This document shows, piece after piece, positions 21,302 to 30,840 of a stretch of 64,000 nt of DNA. Position 1 is the stretch's first letter; each line of letters starts with the position of its first letter. This DNA comes from Moraxellaceae bacterium. Lineage in GTDB: Bacteria; Pseudomonadota; Gammaproteobacteria; Pseudomonadales; Moraxellaceae. The notes under the pieces are model-generated. The model saw only the letters and a list, made by a program, of their open reading frames with translations. It ran no database searches and was not told where the DNA came from. Location of the stretch: assembly GCA_029237815.1 (NCBI GenBank), contig JAQZBP010000001.1, forward strand, positions 186,001 to 250,000, in the 5' to 3' direction. The translations under genes and the position numbers were made by a program.

Positions 21302-22485
21302 GACGCACTCCTGAAAATCTCGCGCACGGTCTTTTCGTTTTCATTGCGGGACTGCCAGCGCTCGGCACGACGCGTCCGGTCCTGCACTTGGCCGACCAGC
21401 TGGCCGCAGGCGGCATCGATGTCGTCGCCGCGGGTAGAGCGGATGGTGCATATGTAATCCGCTTCCGTCAGTATCTTCTGGAAAGCGAGGATGTCCTCCC
21501 GGCTCGAGCGGGCATAAGACGAGCGCGGGAAGGGATTGAACGGAATCAGGTTAATCTTGCTTGGTGTGTCGCGCAGCAGACGCGCAAGCTCGCGTGCATG
21601 CGCCGGCGTGTCGTTCACACCCGCCAGCATGACGTACTCCATGGTGATCTTGCGACGCCCACCTTCCTCACGCTGGAACCGCGCGAGGTAACGGCGACAA
21701 GCAGCCAGCAGCTCAACGAGCGGATACTTGCGATTGATCGGGACCAGCTCGTCACGCAGCGTGTCATTGGGCGCATGCAGCGACACGGCCAGGGCCACAT
21801 CGATCGTCTCACCCAGCTTGTCCAGCATCGGCACGACGCCCGAGGTGGAGAGCGTGACGCGACGCTTGGAAAGGCCGTAGGCGAAGTCATCCAGCATGAG
21901 CTGCATGGCCGGCACGACATTGTCGAAGTTCAGCAGCGGCTCACCCATGCCCATCATCACGACATTGGTGAGGGCACGCTCGCGGTTCTCCATCAGCGGC
22001 TCGTCCTCGAAATAGGAACGATTGGCCACCCAGACCTGTCCGATGATCTCGGCCGTGGTCAGATCTCGCTGGAAGCCCTGCTTGCCGGTTGAGCAAAAGC
22101 TGCAATCCAGCGAACAGCCCACCTGCGAAGACACGCAGAGTGTCTTGCGATCACCGTCGGGAATGAGGACGGTCTCGACCATGGAGTTGTCGCCCACCTT
22201 CAGCACCCACTTGCGGGTGCCGTCGGCGGAATATTCGCGGTGCACGACTTCGGGCGCCCTGATCTCGGCAATCTCCGCGAGCTTCTGGCGCAGCACCTTG
22301 GACACATTGGTCATCTGCTCGAAATCGTCGACACCGAGCTGGTGGATCCACTTGATGACCTGCTGGGCGCGAAACTTCTTCTCGCCGATGGAGACAAAGA
22401 AGTCCTCCATCTGTTCACGGGTCATCCCGAGCAGATTGATTCTGGAGGCAGAAGAAAGAGGTACGGCGGGCGTATTGGTATTCAT
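21298..22485 (-). CDS. rlmN: Dual-specificity 23S rRNA/tRNA adenine-C2 methyltransferase RlmN
   Basis: A radical-SAM enzyme that methylates C2 of A2503 in 23S rRNA and A37 in some tRNAs. The 395-residue protein has the Cys-x3-Cys-x2-Cys cluster motif (CSLDCSFC), GMGEPLLN, and the C-terminal Cys region (DIDAACGQL) supplying the second catalytic cysteine. ATG at 22485 (MNTNTPAVP) lacks a strong ribosome site, but the next upstream start gives an unlikely extension. A CATAAT hexamer on the minus strand at 22510-22515 could be a -10 box, without a clear -35. Cotranscribed with pilF through a 4-base overlap. Confidence 0.97.
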   Translation of the reverse strand: MNTNTPAVPLSSASRINLLGMTREQMEDFFVSIGEKKFRAQQVIKWIHQLGVDDFEQMTNVSKVLRQKLAEIAEIRAPEVVHREYSADGTRKWVLKVGDNSMVETVLIPDGDRKTLCVSSQVGCSLDCSFCSTGKQGFQRDLTTAEIIGQVWVANRSYFEDEPLMENRERALTNVVMMGMGEPLLNFDNVVPAMQLMLDDFAYGLSKRRVTLSTSGVVPMLDKLGETIDVALAVSLHAPNDTLRDELVPINRKYPLVELLAACRRYLARFQREEGGRRKITMEYVMLAGVNDTPAHARELARLLRDTPSKINLIPFNPFPRSSYARSSREDILAFQKILTEADYICTIRSTRGDDIDAACGQLVGQVQDRTRRAERWQSRNENEKTVREIFRSAS

Positions 22486-22595
22486 ATATGTCGACCGGTT
22501 GCTACACCAATTATGTCGAGCCCTCAAAGGGCTAATCTGTTGGCCTTTTATTGCCTCTAGGCAAGCCGCGGCCAGCGGACACTCTGCTTACTGTT

Positions 22596-22665
22596 CCCGG
22601 GCCTCTCCTCCGGCAGGAGGGGCGACCCGGGTAACGCGCCATCACCCGGCAAGTCCTGGCCAGGA
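22596..22665 (-). terminator. Hairpins downstream of ndk
   Basis: The 198-base gap between ndk and rlmN contains a strong two-part hairpin: outer arms CCCGGG at 22596-22601 and 22626-22631, inner arms 22605-22611 and 22616-22622. A 12-base palindrome TCCTGGCCAGGA lies at 22654-22665. No T-run follows on the minus strand, so this is either a transcript-stabilising structure or a factor-dependent stop rather than a classic terminator. Confidence 0.4.
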
Positions 22666-22683
22666 GTGACAGATTTCGCCTGC

Positions 22684-23115
22684 TTAGCGGGTGCGGGGGC
22701 AGACTTCCGTAGCACTGAAGAAATAGGCGATTTCGCGGGCAGCGGAATCAGTGCTGTCGGAGCCGTGAACGGCGTTCTCGTCGATGCTGGCAGCGAAATC
22801 GGCGCGGATCGTGCCGGCCTCTGCCTTCTTCGGGTCGGTGGCACCCATCAGGTTGCGGTGCAGCAGCACGGCATTCTCGCCTTCCAGGACGGACACGACC
22901 ACCGGGCCGGAAATCATGAACGCCACCAGGTCACCGAAGAAACCGCGCTCGCGGTGCTCGGCATAGAAGCCCTCGGCTTCGGAGCGGGACAGGTGCTTCA
23001 TCTTGGCAGCAACGACCTTCAGGCCGGCCTTTTCGAAGCGGGTGTAGATCTCGCCGATCACGTTCTTACCCACGGCGTCCGGCTTGATGATGGACAGGGT
23101 ACGTTCGATAGCCAT
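22684..23115 (-). CDS. ndk: Nucleoside diphosphate kinase
   Basis: Balances nucleoside triphosphate pools by moving the gamma-phosphate through a phosphohistidine. The 143-residue length is standard. The active-site His117 is in the ENAVHGSDS motif, and the start ([15 protein letters not shown]) is classic. ATG at 23115 has a GGAGA ribosome site; the in-frame extension to 23145 is rejected. It lies between the isc operon and rlmN, as in many Gammaproteobacteria. Confidence 0.98.
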   Translation of the reverse strand: MAIERTLSIIKPDAVGKNVIGEIYTRFEKAGLKVVAAKMKHLSRSEAEGFYAEHRERGFFGDLVAFMISGPVVVSVLEGENAVLLHRNLMGATDPKKAEAGTIRADFAASIDENAVHGSDSTDSAAREIAYFFSATEVCPRTR

Positions 23116-23238
23116 GATGCTCTCCACAAGTGCTATATAAATCATTAGGTTAGGTGCGTGCCGCCGGGGCTGCCCCCAAACGAAGCCGCGATTATACGCA
23201 GCTTTGCGTCCATTACCATGTCAACCGGGGTGGGCGGG

Positions 23239-23436
23239 TCAGACCTCATCCATCCAGGCCAGCTGGATGGCCTCGAGAATCTTCTCCCCGCAGCGACTGG
23301 GGTCATCGTCGAAACCGGGAAGATCGAGAACCCATTGCATGAGGTCGGTAAAGCGGACGCTACGCGGGTCCACATCGGGGCGGGACTCGGCGAGCTCGAT
23401 GGCAATTTCCCGGGAGTCGGTCCATTTCAGGGGCAT
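23239..23436 (-). CDS. iscX: Fe-S assembly protein IscX
   Basis: A 65-residue acidic adaptor that binds IscS and iron and modulates Fe-S cluster formation. The sequence carries the family hallmarks: [34 protein letters not shown] and the C-terminal [11 protein letters not shown]. Length is exactly normal. AAGGAA precedes the ATG. It is the last gene of the isc operon, 59 bases after fdx, and about 120 bases before ndk. Confidence 0.95.
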   Translation of the reverse strand: MPLKWTDSREIAIELAESRPDVDPRSVRFTDLMQWVLDLPGFDDDPSRCGEKILEAIQLAWMDEV

Positions 23437-23495
23437 GGCAGGTTCCTTGGCTAGCCTTCAGTGCGGCGGGAGATGCCGCACCGAGGGGTTCGGGC

Positions 23496-23834
23496 TCAGT
23501 GTTTTTCCGAGGCGTGGTTGATCGTGTACTTGGGAATCTCGACGACGAGATCCTCGTCATCCACGAGGGCCTGGCAGGACAGACGTGACTCCGCTTCCAG
23601 CCCCCAGGCCTTGTCGAGCATGTCCTCTTCCAGTTCATCGGCTTCGTTCAGGGAGTCGAAGCCTTCGCGCACCACCACATGACAGGTGGTGCAGGCACAG
23701 GACATCTCGCAAGCATGTTCTATCTTGATGCCGTGGCGCAGGGCAGCCTCGCAGATGGACTCGCCCTTCTTGGCCTCGATGACGGCCCCGTCGGGGCAGA
23801 CTTCATGGTGAGGCAGGAAAACGATTTGCGGCAT
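23496..23834 (-). CDS. fdx: [2Fe-2S] ferredoxin of the Isc system
   Basis: Supplies electrons for cluster assembly on IscU. The 112-residue adrenodoxin-type ferredoxin has cluster ligands Cys42, Cys48, Cys51 and Cys87 (HACEMSCACTTCH and RLSCQAL), with the extra non-ligand Cys46 also present in the Escherichia coli protein. The gene is 6 bases after hscA. Confidence 0.97.
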   Translation of the reverse strand: MPQIVFLPHHEVCPDGAVIEAKKGESICEAALRHGIKIEHACEMSCACTTCHVVVREGFDSLNEADELEEDMLDKAWGLEAESRLSCQALVDDEDLVVEIPKYTINHASEKH

Positions 23835-23840
23835 GGCGGT

Positions 23841-25703
23841 TCACTCCGGGGATATTTCGTCGAGCCGGCGTCCGGTCAGGGCCTCGCGCACGCCCGCGTT
23901 CATGCGGCGCGCCGCGTAGGGCTCGGTGATCTCGTTGAGGGCCTTGATGCAGGCGCGGATACCAATCACGTCCGTGCCTGTCATGGCTTCGCGCAATTCC
24001 TGCATGGCCGCGTCGATCTGGCCGCGCTCCTCGGGCGACAGCAGGCGGGTGCCATCGTCCTGAAGCGCTGCCTGCAACGCCAGCAGGAGGCGCTCGCCCT
24101 CCACCCGTTCCTCGGCCAGGGCGCGCAGGTTCTTGTCGGCCTCCGCCTGGGCGAAGGACTCCTTCAGCATGCGCGCGACTTCCTCGTCGCCCAGGCCGTA
24201 GGACGGCTTCACGGTGACCTCGCTCTTCACGCCCGAATTGGTTTCCTCGGCACTTACATTCAGCAGGCCGTCAGCATCCACTTGGAACACCACGCGGATG
24301 CGCGCCGCCCCCGCCACCAAAGGCGGAATGCCGCGCAGCTCGAAGCGCGCCAGCGGACGGCAGTCGGCAGCCAGCTCGCGCTCGCCCTGCAGGACATGAA
24401 TGGCCATGGCGGTCTGGCCGTCCTTGAACGTAGTGAACTCCTGCGCCATGGCAGCCGGAATGGTGGTGTTGCGTGGGATGATCTTCTCGACCAGCCCCCC
24501 CATGGTCTCGAGGCCCAGGGACAGCGGGATTACGTCGAGCAGCAATACGTCGGTCTCGGGCTTGTTGCCTGCCAGCACGTCCGCCTGCAACGCCGCGCCG
24601 ATGGCCACCACCTTGTCCGGATCGATGCTGGTCAGCGGCGCACGACCAAAGAGCTCCTCGACCTTCGCCCGCACCAGGGGCACCCGCGTGGAGCCGCCCA
24701 CCATCACGACCTCCTGCACGTCGGCGGTCCTGATGCCGGCATCTCGCAAGGTGCGCTTGCAGGCTTTGAGCGTGCGCTCGACCAGGGGCGCGACCAGCGC
24801 CTCGAATTCGTCACGGCGGAGCGTGATCATCCTGTCGCCGTAACTGATGCTGGCGACGTCTGCCGTGGTCAGCGCCTCCTTGGCGGCGCAGCAGGCCTGC
24901 AGCAGTGCACGCTGCCGGCGCGCATCCGGATCGCTCTCGCCCACTTGCGCCAGCACCCAGTGCGCGATCGCGTGATCGAAATCGTCACCACCCAGCGCAG
25001 AATCGCCACCGGTGGCCATCACTTCAAACACGCCCTTGTTGAGGCGAAGGACGGAAATGTCGAAAGTGCCGCCGCCAAGATCGTAGATGGCGTGAATCCC
25101 TTCGGCCTCCTTGTCGAGGCCATAAGCCACCGCTGCCGCCGTTGGCTCGTTCAGCAGGCGCAGCAGCTTGAGACCGGCCAGCTGGGCGGCATCCTTGGTG
25201 GCCTGGCGCTGCGCCTCGTCGAAGTAGGCAGGCACGGTGATGACAGCGCCGGTCAGCTCGCCGCCAAGCGCAGCTTCAGCGCGCGCGCGCAGCACGGAAA
25301 GGATATCCGCCGAGACCTGCACCGGGCTTTTTTCACCCGCAGCGGTGATCAGGTAGGGCATGCCCGTCTCGCCACCCGCGAAGCGGTAGGGCAGCTCGCT
25401 GCCCAGTCGCTTCACATCGGCCAGACCGCGCCCCATCAGGCGCTTCACGGACACGATGGTATTGAAGGGATCGCTTGCCGCTTCCGTGCGCGCGTCATGT
25501 CCCACGCGGCGCTCGCCGTCGGGAAAGTAGCGCACCACCGAGGGCAGAAAATGGCGACCGGCGGCGTCGGGTAGCGTCCTCGCCTTGCCGCTCTGCACCG
25601 TGGCGACGAGGGAATTGGTGGTACCGAGGTCTATGCCCACCGCCAGCCGGTGCTGGTGCGGTGCCGTACTCTGGCCAGGCTCGGCAATCTGCAACAGGGC
25701 CAT
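23841..25703 (-). CDS. hscA: Fe-S chaperone HscA (Hsp70 family)
   Basis: A specialised Hsp70 that, with HscB, releases clusters from IscU to target proteins. The 620-residue protein has the ATPase domain ([43 protein letters not shown]) and the peptide-binding domain from about residue 390 with a helical lid. The N-terminal extension before the ATPase domain is typical of HscA rather than DnaK. The ATG at 25703 overlaps the hscB stop as TGATG; the frame further upstream only offers a TTG. Confidence 0.97.
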   Translation of the reverse strand: MALLQIAEPGQSTAPHQHRLAVGIDLGTTNSLVATVQSGKARTLPDAAGRHFLPSVVRYFPDGERRVGHDARTEAASDPFNTIVSVKRLMGRGLADVKRLGSELPYRFAGGETGMPYLITAAGEKSPVQVSADILSVLRARAEAALGGELTGAVITVPAYFDEAQRQATKDAAQLAGLKLLRLLNEPTAAAVAYGLDKEAEGIHAIYDLGGGTFDISVLRLNKGVFEVMATGGDSALGGDDFDHAIAHWVLAQVGESDPDARRQRALLQACCAAKEALTTADVASISYGDRMITLRRDEFEALVAPLVERTLKACKRTLRDAGIRTADVQEVVMVGGSTRVPLVRAKVEELFGRAPLTSIDPDKVVAIGAALQADVLAGNKPETDVLLLDVIPLSLGLETMGGLVEKIIPRNTTIPAAMAQEFTTFKDGQTAMAIHVLQGERELAADCRPLARFELRGIPPLVAGAARIRVVFQVDADGLLNVSAEETNSGVKSEVTVKPSYGLGDEEVARMLKESFAQAEADKNLRALAEERVEGERLLLALQAALQDDGTRLLSPEERGQIDAAMQELREAMTGTDVIGIRACIKALNEITEPYAARRMNAGVREALTGRRLDEISPE

Positions 25704-26239
25704 CAGTCCCAATCCTCTTCAAGGTCTTCGTCGTCAAGACGCGCTTCCTTCGCCACCACTTCCTCGATGAAGCGCGACATGAACTGCATCTTGCGCACGG
25801 TATCGGCCGCTTCCGCCCACTCACCCTCGCGGTGATCGATGGCGAACTCACGGCCCAGGCTGTCGAGCCAGTCCTGGGCCTCTTCACGCAGCCCTTCCAG
25901 CTGCGCCGGCTCCTCCGTTTCCTCGAGCTGCTCGCGCAGCTCCATCTGGGCCATCAGGAAATCGGCATCGGAGACCGTGGCCGACTCGATGTTGAGCGGA
26001 TGCCCCGCCAGCGTCAGCAGGTGACGTGCCCGCTGCACCGGATCCTTCAGCATGGCAAAGCCGGTATTGATGTCGGCTGCTTTCTCGACCGCCGCGCGCT
26101 GCACGTCGGCCGGACCGGCCGCGACGCGATCAGGATGGTACTGGCGCTGCAGGTCACGATACCGCGACATCAACGCCTCGACATCGAGCTCGAATGCCGG
26201 CGGCAGGTCGAACAGCTGGAAGTAGTCAGTGGTGCTCAC
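25703..26239 (-). CDS. hscB: Co-chaperone HscB (J-domain)
   Basis: A J-domain protein that delivers IscU to HscA and stimulates its ATPase. The 178-residue protein has an N-terminal J-domain ([18 protein letters not shown] motif in QYHPDRV at about residue 35) and a C-terminal three-helix IscU-binding domain with acidic stretches ([20 protein letters not shown] region). Translation starts at GTG (26239), where the family start lies. The 140-base gap before it holds hairpins. Confidence 0.95.
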   Translation of the reverse strand: MSTTDYFQLFDLPPAFELDVEALMSRYRDLQRQYHPDRVAAGPADVQRAAVEKAADINTGFAMLKDPVQRARHLLTLAGHPLNIESATVSDADFLMAQMELREQLEETEEPAQLEGLREEAQDWLDSLGREFAIDHREGEWAEAADTVRKMQFMSRFIEEVVAKEARLDDEDLEEDWD

Positions 26240-26266
26240 GGTAATCAGCCAGTTTGCCTTGCAGGT

Positions 26267-26351
26267 CCCGGACCACGGCCCGGGCAGGGCTGGCGGGGCA
26301 GGAACGCGAGCGGCGGAGTTTACTGCAGACGGAGGGGCCGGGCGCGCCCGG
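26267..26351 (-). repeat. Two hairpins in the iscA-hscB gap
   Basis: The 140-base gap contains a perfect 14-base palindrome CCGGGCGCGCCCGG (26338-26351) close behind iscA and a stem CCCGG/CCGGG (26267-26271 with 26280-26284) just before hscB. They could protect the upstream iscRSUA message or modulate read-through into hscBA. No T-run follows, so they are not classic terminators. Confidence 0.5.
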
Positions 26352-26379
26352 ATTGCCGCACCCCGTCCCGAAGGGAAGC

Positions 26380-26703
26380 TCAGACCGTGAAGGACTCGCC
26401 GCAGCCGCACTCCCCTTTCTGGTTGGGATTGCGGAACCTGAAGCCTTCGTTCAGGCCTTCCTTGACGAAGTCCATTTCGGTGCCGTCGATATACGGCAGG
26501 CTCTTGGGGTCGACGATCACATTGACGCCGTGGGAGCTGAATACGATGTCCTCGGGCGCCACCTCGTCCACAAACTCGAGCACATACGCCAGACCCGAAC
26601 AGCCGGAGGTCTTGATGCCCACGCGCACGCCCACACCCTTGCCGCGGTTGGCGAGGAAATCGCCAACGTGGCGGGCGGCTGCCTCAGACAGGGTGACAGC
26701 CAT
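26380..26703 (-). CDS. iscA: Fe-S assembly/carrier protein IscA
   Basis: An A-type carrier that passes iron or Fe-S clusters to targets. The 107-residue protein has the three conserved cysteines, Cys35 ([10 protein letters not shown]), Cys99 and Cys101 (GECGCGESF). The ATG at 26703 overlaps the iscU stop as TGATG; a GTG one codon upstream is disfavoured. Confidence 0.97.
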   Translation of the reverse strand: MAVTLSEAAARHVGDFLANRGKGVGVRVGIKTSGCSGLAYVLEFVDEVAPEDIVFSSHGVNVIVDPKSLPYIDGTEMDFVKEGLNEGFRFRNPNQKGECGCGESFTV

Positions 26704-27089
26704 CACTCCGCTCCGTGCTTCTTGCGGTAGTCGGCCACCGCGGCCTTGATGGCATCCTCCGCCAGCACGGAGCAGTGGATCTTCACCGGCGGCAGCGCCA
26801 GCTCTTCCGCAATCTGAGTGTTGCGAATGGACATCGCCTCATCGAGGGTCTTGCCCTTCACCCACTCGGTAACGAGCGAGCTGGAAGCAATGGCGGAGCC
26901 GCAGCCATAGGTTTTGAACCGCGCGTCCTCGATGACGCCGGTGTCGCTGACCTTGATCTGCAGCTGCATCACGTCGCCACAAGCCGGTGCGCCGACCATG
27001 CCTGTGCCGACGGAGGCGTCGTTCTTGTCGAGCTTGCCCACGTTGCGGGGATGCTCGTAATGATCGATGACCTTTTCGCTGTACGCCAT
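26703..27089 (-). CDS. iscU: Fe-S cluster scaffold IscU
   Basis: The scaffold on which IscS sulfur and iron form a cluster. The 128-residue protein has Asp39 and the three ligand cysteines at the standard positions Cys37 (GAPACGD), Cys63 (YGCGSAI) and Cys106 ([10 protein letters not shown]). The HscA recognition motif LPPVK is at residues 99-103. A strong GGAGG ribosome site precedes ATG 27089, after a 139-base gap with three hairpins. Confidence 0.98.
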   Translation of the reverse strand: MAYSEKVIDHYEHPRNVGKLDKNDASVGTGMVGAPACGDVMQLQIKVSDTGVIEDARFKTYGCGSAIASSSLVTEWVKGKTLDEAMSIRNTQIAEELALPPVKIHCSVLAEDAIKAAVADYRKKHGAE

Positions 27090-27114
27090 TTGAACCACCT
27101 CCGGAATATCGTCG

Positions 27115-27216
27115 GGCGCCCGACCCGTTGCCGGGCGCCGGATTCCCGCCTTGCGGGAATCATTGCGGGCGCAAGCTGTTACCGCGCTCCGCTCCCGGCC
27201 CGAAATTCCGGGCCGG
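27115..27216 (-). repeat. Three consecutive hairpins in the iscS-iscU gap
   Basis: Three perfect inverted repeats lie one after another in the 139 bases between iscS and iscU. Arms are 27115-27122/27132-27139 (GGCGCCCG with CGGGCGCC), 27141-27149/27153-27161 (GATTCCCGC with GCGGGAATC) and 27195-27202/27209-27216 (CCGGCCCG with CGGGCCGG). None has a T-tract, so RNA stabilisation or processing is more likely than termination. Confidence 0.65.
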
Positions 27217-27228
27217 CATCACCATTAC

Positions 27229-28446
27229 TCAGTGTGCCACCCACTCGACCTTGCTGATGTCGACGCCTTCCTTGTGCATGTCCCACAGCGGCGACAGGTC
27301 GCGCAGTCGCGTCACGGCCTGGCGCGCATGCCCGATGACGTGGTCGATATCGGCCTCGGTCGTGAAACGGCCGATGGAAAAACGGATGGAGGAGTGCGCC
27401 ATCTCGTCGGAAAGCCCCAGCGCACGCAGCACATAGGAAGGCTCCAGGCTGGCCGAGGTACAGGCGGAGCCGGAAGAAACCGCGAGATCCTTCAGCGCCA
27501 TGATCAGCGACTCGCCTTCCACGAAGTTGAAACTCACGTTCAGGTTATGCGGCACGCGCTGTGCGATGTCGCCGTTGACGAACACCTGCTCCAGCGGCTC
27601 GAGCCCGGCCCAGAGACGGTCGCGCAATGCGCGGATGCGCTCGTTTTCGGACTGCATTTCATCCTTCGCGATCCGGAACGCCTCGCCCATGCCCACGATC
27701 TGGTGCGTCGCCAGCGTGCCGGAACGGAAGCCGCGCTCATGCCCCCCGCCGTGCATCTGCGCCTCGAGGCGCACGCGCGGCTTGCGGCGCACATACAGCG
27801 CACCGACGCCTTTCGGGCCATAGGTCTTGTGCGCGGAAAAACTCATCAGGTCGACCTTCATGGCTTCGAGGTCGATCGCCACCTTGCCCGTGCTCTGCGC
27901 CGCATCCACATGGAAGATGATGCCGCGAGCGCGGGTGATCTCGCCAATCGCGGCGATGTCGGTGATGGTGCCGATCTCGTTGTTCACGTGCATGAGCGAC
28001 ACCACGATGGTGTCGTCACGCAACGCGGCGGCCACCGCCTCGGGACGGATCAGGCCGGTACCCGGCTCCGGGTCGAGATAGGTGACCTCGAACCCTTCGC
28101 GCTCGAGCTGCCGGCAGGTGTCGAGCACTGCCTTGTGCTCGATCTTGCTGGTGAGGATGTGCCGGCCCTTCGTCTTGTAGAAGTGCGCCGCCCCCTTGAT
28201 GGCGAGGTTGTCGGACTCGGTCGCGCCGGAAGTCCAGACGATCTCGCGCGGGTCAGCATTGACAAGGTCGGCCACTTGGCGGCGCGCCGTCTCGATGGCC
28301 TCCTCGGCCTGCCAGCCATAGAAATGCGAGCGCGAGGCCGGATTGCCGAAGTTCCCCTCCTGGGTCAGGCACTCCACCATCTTTTGCGCCACACGCGGAT
28401 CGACGGGCGTGGTCGCGGAATAATCGAGATAAATGGGTCGCTTCAT
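27229..28446 (-). CDS. iscS: Cysteine desulfurase IscS
   Basis: A PLP enzyme that takes sulfur from cysteine for Fe-S clusters, tRNA thiolation and other uses. The 405-residue protein shows the PLP lysine in [10 protein letters not shown] and the mobile-loop catalytic cysteine in [10 protein letters not shown]. The start [14 protein letters not shown] is standard for the family. Second gene of the isc operon, 36 bases after iscR. Followed by the hairpin-rich gap before iscU. Confidence 0.98.
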   Translation of the reverse strand: MKRPIYLDYSATTPVDPRVAQKMVECLTQEGNFGNPASRSHFYGWQAEEAIETARRQVADLVNADPREIVWTSGATESDNLAIKGAAHFYKTKGRHILTSKIEHKAVLDTCRQLEREGFEVTYLDPEPGTGLIRPEAVAAALRDDTIVVSLMHVNNEIGTITDIAAIGEITRARGIIFHVDAAQSTGKVAIDLEAMKVDLMSFSAHKTYGPKGVGALYVRRKPRVRLEAQMHGGGHERGFRSGTLATHQIVGMGEAFRIAKDEMQSENERIRALRDRLWAGLEPLEQVFVNGDIAQRVPHNLNVSFNFVEGESLIMALKDLAVSSGSACTSASLEPSYVLRALGLSDEMAHSSIRFSIGRFTTEADIDHVIGHARQAVTRLRDLSPLWDMHKEGVDISKVEWVAH

Positions 28447-28482
28447 TACTACTTCACCTGGCAGTCAGCGGGGCATCCGCTG

Positions 28483-28974
28483 TCAATTGACGGCAATGAG
28501 GTCGAGGCGCTCCTTGCCGTCGTCCTGCTTGCGCTTCTGTACTTCGGCCTGGCGCTGCGCTACCGCCTGCACCTCGCGCCGACTCAGCAACTCCTGCAGG
28601 CTGATGCCGGACAGGAAGCCATGCAGCTGCTCGCTGAGATCACTCCACAGCTCGTGCGTCAGGCAGGTGACGCCCTGCTGGCAATCACCCTTGCCGCCAC
28701 ACCGCGTTACGTCCACCGACTCATCGACGGCATCGATGATCTCGGCGATGAAAATGGCCGCGCCTTCGCGGGCCAGCTGATAGCCGCCACCGGGACCGCG
28801 CACGCTGGACACGAGACCGCTCTTCCTCAACTTGGCAAAGAGCTGCTCGAGATAGGACACCGAAATCGACTGTCGCTCCGAAATATCGGCCAGGCTGACC
28901 GGCACATGCTGCGCGTGCAACGCGAGGTCCAGCATGGCGGTGACGGCGTAGCGTCCCTTGGTGGTCAGGCGCAT
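28483..28974 (-). CDS. iscR: Fe-S-sensing transcription regulator IscR
   Basis: An Rrf2-family repressor that binds a [2Fe-2S] cluster and shuts down the isc operon when clusters are plentiful. The 163-residue protein has an N-terminal winged helix ([18 protein letters not shown]) and cluster ligands Cys92, Cys98, Cys104 with His107, the same positions as in Escherichia coli IscR. The intact ligands suggest normal sensing. A matching operator overlaps its own promoter just upstream, so autoregulation is expected. Confidence 0.98.
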   Translation of the reverse strand: MRLTTKGRYAVTAMLDLALHAQHVPVSLADISERQSISVSYLEQLFAKLRKSGLVSSVRGPGGGYQLAREGAAIFIAEIIDAVDESVDVTRCGGKGDCQQGVTCLTHELWSDLSEQLHGFLSGISLQELLSRREVQAVAQRQAEVQKRKQDDGKERLDLIAVN

Positions 28975-29006
28975 GGGATTGTCCCCGTAGGCATTGAAGT
29001 GGGGGC

Positions 29007-29040
29007 AGTATCCTAAATCCCTAGTGATTTAGTCAACTAT
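29007..29040 (-). promoter_or_regulatory. iscR promoter with type 1 IscR operator
   Basis: On the minus strand, TTGACT (-35, 29031-29036) and GATACT (-10, 29007-29012) are 18 bases apart. Over the -35 lies ATAGTTGACTAAATCACTAG (operator span 29016-29040), a good match to the first half of the known type 1 IscR site (ATA-S-YYGACTRWWWYAGTC), with a degenerate second half. An AT-rich island in GC-rich surroundings makes it stand out. Binding here would block polymerase. Confidence 0.75.
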
Positions 29041-29131
29041 TTGCCCCACTGAAAAGCTCGGGGATTCTAGTGAGGCACCCCGACCAATACCAGCGGAAAG
29101 CATGGCCTGATGACCGCACAGCGCCGCCACC

Positions 29132-29905
29132 TCAGCCCTGTCTGCTGCCCGCCTCGTCCTTGAGAGCGACGATGTCCTCGGCCTTGAGTTCCGCGACCTT
29201 CTCGTCACAGAAGCCAGGACTTACGCGACCGACGGCCTCGCACATGCGGTCCATGCGGGCGTCAGCCTTGTGCATGTGGTCTAGCAGCTGCCGCAGGGCG
29301 TCGACCATGGGGTCGGGCAGGTCCGGGCTCGCCCCGTAGGCCACAAAGCCGATCTTTTCGGCGAAGTCCCGCCGGGCCTGCTCCGCCTTGTCGTCGCGGA
29401 GAATGATACGGGCCGGATTCCCGACGGCGGTGGCGCCGGCCGGCACTGCCCGGGTGACCACGGCATTGGAACCTATCTTGGCGCCCTCCCCGATCAGGAT
29501 AGGGCCGATGACCTTGGCGCCGGCCCCGACCACCACGCCGTTGCCCAGGGTGGGGTGGCGCTTGCCCTTGTCCCAGCTCGTTCCGCCCAGGGTCACGCCG
29601 TGGTAGAGAGTGACGTCGTCGCCGATCTCGGCGGTCTCGCCGATGACCACTCCCATACCGTGATCGATGAAGAAGCGACGGCCGATCCTGGCGCCCGGAT
29701 GAATCTCGATACCGGTCAGGAAGCGCGAAAACGACGAGACGAAGCGCGCCAGCCCTTTCCAGCCGGCGCGCCACAGGCCATGCGCGAGCCGATGCAGGAC
29801 ATTGGCATGGATGCCGGGATAGTTGATCAGCACCTCGAGCCTGTTGCGCGCCGCCGGATCGCGGTCGAACACGGACCCAATGTCTTCTCGCAAGCGGTCG
29901 AACAT
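29132..29905 (-). CDS. cysE: Serine O-acetyltransferase
   Basis: Makes O-acetylserine, the carbon skeleton for cysteine, from serine and acetyl-CoA. The 257-residue protein has the N-terminal helical domain and a C-terminal left-handed beta-helix of hexapeptide repeats ([24 protein letters not shown] region; [28 protein letters not shown]). Catalytic His is in IDHGMGV. Its place directly upstream of iscR, which needs cysteine sulfur through IscS, is a known arrangement. It is 11 bases after trmJ. Confidence 0.96.
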   Translation of the reverse strand: MFDRLREDIGSVFDRDPAARNRLEVLINYPGIHANVLHRLAHGLWRAGWKGLARFVSSFSRFLTGIEIHPGARIGRRFFIDHGMGVVIGETAEIGDDVTLYHGVTLGGTSWDKGKRHPTLGNGVVVGAGAKVIGPILIGEGAKIGSNAVVTRAVPAGATAVGNPARIILRDDKAEQARRDFAEKIGFVAYGASPDLPDPMVDALRQLLDHMHKADARMDRMCEAVGRVSPGFCDEKVAELKAEDIVALKDEAGSRQG

Positions 29906-29916
29906 GATCGGCCTCC

Positions 29917-30699
29917 TTATTCCTTCGGCTTCTTCTTAAGCAGACTGAGCTCTGCGGCGATTTCCTGGAGCCGGGTGAAAATGCCGCGCCACATGTTGTA
30001 TTCGATCCGGTCCAGCCGTACGCGACCGAACAGGCGGCGGGCGCGCGCCATCAGTTGCCGCGGATTGTCAGGAGACAGGAAGCCGGTATCCACCATCATC
30101 CGCTCGAAGTGCTCGTAGAACCGCTCCATGTCGCCGTGCGGCACCACTTCCTGGTCCCAGTGCAGGAACTGCACCGGCATTCGCTGACCTTCCGGCACCG
30201 GCTGCTCCGCCGCCAGCAGATGCGCCATGCGCACCTCGTAGCTGATCACCTGTACCGCCGCCGCGACGTTGAGCACCCCGTATTCATCGTCGCTGGGGAT
30301 GCAGACGTGGTAGTTGCAGCGCTGCAGCTCGTCATTGGTCAGGCCACGGTCCTCGCGTCCGAAGACGATGGCGACCTGCTGCGTGCCGGACTCCATGCGC
30401 ACAGCCTCACCGGCCTGGCGGGCATCCATCAGCGGCCACGGAATGGTGCGGCTGCGCGCGCTGGTGCCGAGCACCAGGGAACAGTCGCCGACCGCTTCTT
30501 CCAGAGTGGCCACGACGCGGGCGTTGACCAGCACATCGGAAGCGCCGGATGCCAGCGACGTGGCCTCGGCGCTCGGGAACACCTTGGGCTCGACCAGGAA
30601 GAGGCTGGTGATGCCCATGGTCTTCATCGCTCTCGCCGCGGCCCCGATATTCGCCGGGAGCGACGTGTTGACGAGGACGATGCGGACATTGGCGAGCAT
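29917..30699 (-). CDS. trmJ: tRNA (cytidine/uridine-32-2'-O)-methyltransferase TrmJ
   Basis: A SPOUT-class enzyme that methylates the ribose of residue 32 in several tRNAs. The 260-residue protein has the family start ([25 protein letters not shown]), the knot motifs [15 protein letters not shown] and [18 protein letters not shown], and a C-terminal helical dimerisation tail. It is divergent from suhB and lies upstream of cysE-isc, as in many Gammaproteobacteria. Confidence 0.95.
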   Translation of the reverse strand: MLANVRIVLVNTSLPANIGAAARAMKTMGITSLFLVEPKVFPSAEATSLASGASDVLVNARVVATLEEAVGDCSLVLGTSARSRTIPWPLMDARQAGEAVRMESGTQQVAIVFGREDRGLTNDELQRCNYHVCIPSDDEYGVLNVAAAVQVISYEVRMAHLLAAEQPVPEGQRMPVQFLHWDQEVVPHGDMERFYEHFERMMVDTGFLSPDNPRQLMARARRLFGRVRLDRIEYNMWRGIFTRLQEIAAELSLLKKKPKE

Positions 30700-30775
30700 G
30701 GCAATGGAACCGGCCGGATAGGGCCGCGCATGGTAACAAATGTCGCCCCGACTATCTCCGGCCGGGCCACGGGGA

Positions 30776-30805
30776 TTTCCCCGGAAGGCGGCCAGTGGCT
30801 ACAAT
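30776..30805 (+). promoter_or_regulatory. Probable suhB promoter
   Basis: TACAAT at 30800-30805 matches five of six -10 positions and lies 35 bases before the suhB ATG. TTTCCC at 30776-30781, 18 bases upstream, is a weak -35. Confidence 0.4.
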
Positions 30806-30840
30806 GCGCCGCCATCCGTTCTTTCACAGAGTCCCTCCCC

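Noticed and set aside
23679-25574. 631-codon plus-strand frame opposite fdx and hscA
   Set aside because: Antisense shadow of hscA; hscA has clear Hsp70 motifs.
27151-29016. 621-codon plus-strand frame across iscS and iscR
   Set aside because: Antisense to two certain genes and runs over an intergenic gap; no motif.
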